Shown here piece by piece: positions 12,492 to 13,281 of a stretch of DNA of 13,281 nucleotides. Position numbers and translations under genes: made by a program. The notes under the pieces are model-generated. The model was given only the letters and a program-made list of their open reading frames with translations, made no database searches and was not told the origin of the DNA. This stretch comes from Candidatus Omnitrophota bacterium (GTDB lineage Bacteria; Omnitrophota; Gorgyraeia; Gygaellales; Profunditerraquicolaceae): positions 1-13,281 of the forward strand of contig JAQTNB010000008.1 in the NCBI GenBank assembly GCA_028714055.1, given 5' to 3'. How positions within the stretch are numbered: the stretch's first letter is position 1; every line of letters starts with the position of its first letter.

Positions 12492-13281
12492 ATGAGCCCA
12501 GCATGCAAGAGGATGGCAGGGCAGCTAAGTTGCGCCCTGGCGTTAAGCTTTCTTTTGGCAGGCGGCAGGGCCTTTGCTTTTGAAAGCAAGGCCTCCGCCG
12601 CGTTGAGCCATTTCATCATGGCCCAGGTCTACGAAGCCCTGGGGGATCCCGTGACGGCGCTCCAGGAATACCGCCTGGCTGCCCGGCTGGACAGGAAAAA
12701 CACCGTGATCCGGCTGAACCTTGCGGCCGGTTATATAAAGAATAACGACCTTGCAAGCGCAATCGAAGAGCTGAACCTCGTTGCCGCATTAGACCCCGGG
12801 ACAGTCGAAGCGCATGCCTTGCTTGCGCTTCTGTATTCCTTCCGTAACGAAACGGACAAGGCAAGCAGCGAATACGAGATCGCCCTCAAGAATGCCTCCA
12901 AGCTTGACCCTAAGAATATCGAGATCTATAAAAGCCTGGGGAAGATGTATCTTCAACAGAAGAGGCTCGCGGATGCCGAGAAGGTTTACCGGCTGACCCT
13001 GGAGCTTTCTCCCGGGGACGCGGAATCGCATTTTTACCTGGGGAATATTTACGAAATGACCGGCCGGGATGCCGAGGTAGAGGCCGAACTTACGCAGGCC
13101 ATCGCCCTGCAGCCGGAATATCCCGAAGCCCTCAATTACCTGGGGTATTTTTACGTCGAGCGCGGCAAGCAGCTTGATGCCGCCGAGGCGATGATAAAGA
13201 AAGCCCTGGAGCTGGAGCCTGAGAACGCCGCGTATATCGACAGCCTGGGATGGCTTTATTTCAAACAGGGCAGGCTCACAG
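12492..13281 (+). CDS. Secreted TPR-repeat protein (3' end outside window)
   Basis: An open reading frame runs from 12492 to the window edge, giving 263 residues so far. The N-terminus looks like a Sec signal peptide: KR in the n-region, a LSCALALSFLLAG core and a possible cleavage after AFA (residue 29). At least seven tetratricopeptide repeats follow with the usual G-x-x-Y and A-x-x-x-hydrophobic spacing, for example EIYKSLGKMYLQQKRLADAE and EALNYLGYFYVERGKQLDAA, and end with AYIDSLGWLYFKQGRL. The ATG at 12492 has a weak ribosome site; one at 12513 would remove the charged n-region and is less likely. It probably scaffolds protein contacts in the periplasm or outer membrane, but the partner is unknown. 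It may share the hisG transcript. Confidence 0.85.
   Translation, partial: MSPACKRMAGQLSCALALSFLLAGGRAFAFESKASAALSHFIMAQVYEALGDPVTALQEYRLAARLDRKNTVIRLNLAAGYIKNNDLASAIEELNLVAALDPGTVEAHALLALLYSFRNETDKASSEYEIALKNASKLDPKNIEIYKSLGKMYLQQKRLADAEKVYRLTLELSPGDAESHFYLGNIYEMTGRDAEVEAELTQAIALQPEYPEALNYLGYFYVERGKQLDAAEAMIKKALELEPENAAYIDSLGWLYFKQGRLT

Overview
The window reads as a compact chromosomal segment of an anaerobic or microaerophilic Gram-negative-type bacterium from an uncultured lineage. The best guess is Candidatus Omnitrophota (OP3) or a relative, but no marker gene here fixes the phylum. Supporting signs are a four-subunit pyruvate-type ferredoxin oxidoreductase with ferredoxin, periplasmic and lipoprotein genes, very tight gene packing with many ATGA overlaps, and short 7-nt-periodic intergenic repeats. 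No phage, insertion sequence, CRISPR array, tRNA or rRNA was found.

Layout. (1) 20-141: an AT-rich inverted array of degenerate heptamers. (2) 185-6148: ten same-strand genes with gaps of 28 nt or less, probably one operon. They encode a WrbA-like flavodoxin, CutA, CcdA, a TlpA/ResA-type thioredoxin lipoprotein, nicotinate phosphoribosyltransferase, a LUD-domain protein, EbfC/YbaB, a small four-Cys zinc-ribbon protein, a PNPOx-like flavin protein and a short MetE/UROD-superfamily methyltransferase. (3) 6154-9095: a strong sigma70-like promoter followed by porC-porD-porA-porB. (4) 9102-9129: a second, different heptamer repeat. It is followed by a ferritin-like diiron protein and a small ferredoxin, ending in a terminator shared with the convergent gene. 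(5) 9842-11275, minus strand: a PpiD/SurA-like membrane-anchored chaperone. (6) 11276-11416: a divergent promoter region with a recognisable promoter on each strand. (7) 11423 to the end: long-form HisG, a 33-residue extremely basic protein resembling AURKAIP1/COX24-type mini ribosomal proteins, and a secreted TPR protein cut by the window edge.

How the genes fit together. The theme is low-potential redox chemistry. POR oxidises a 2-oxoacid, probably pyruvate, to acyl-CoA and reduces ferredoxin, and a ferredoxin gene lies just downstream. The ferritin-like protein could protect these iron-sulfur enzymes from oxidants and store iron. CcdA plus the TlpA-like lipoprotein form a cytoplasm-to-periplasm thiol relay, and flavodoxin and PNPOx-like genes share that operon. 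The short MetE-like protein has a His-x-Cys-Gly-Asn-Thr motif like corrinoid-dependent methyltransferases, suggesting folate-independent methionine synthesis or another corrinoid methyl transfer. Most genes belong to known families. The more novel leads are the MetE-like protein, the mini ribosomal-type protein, the Cys-rich LUD protein, the zinc-ribbon ORF coupled to ebfC, and the heptamer repeats.
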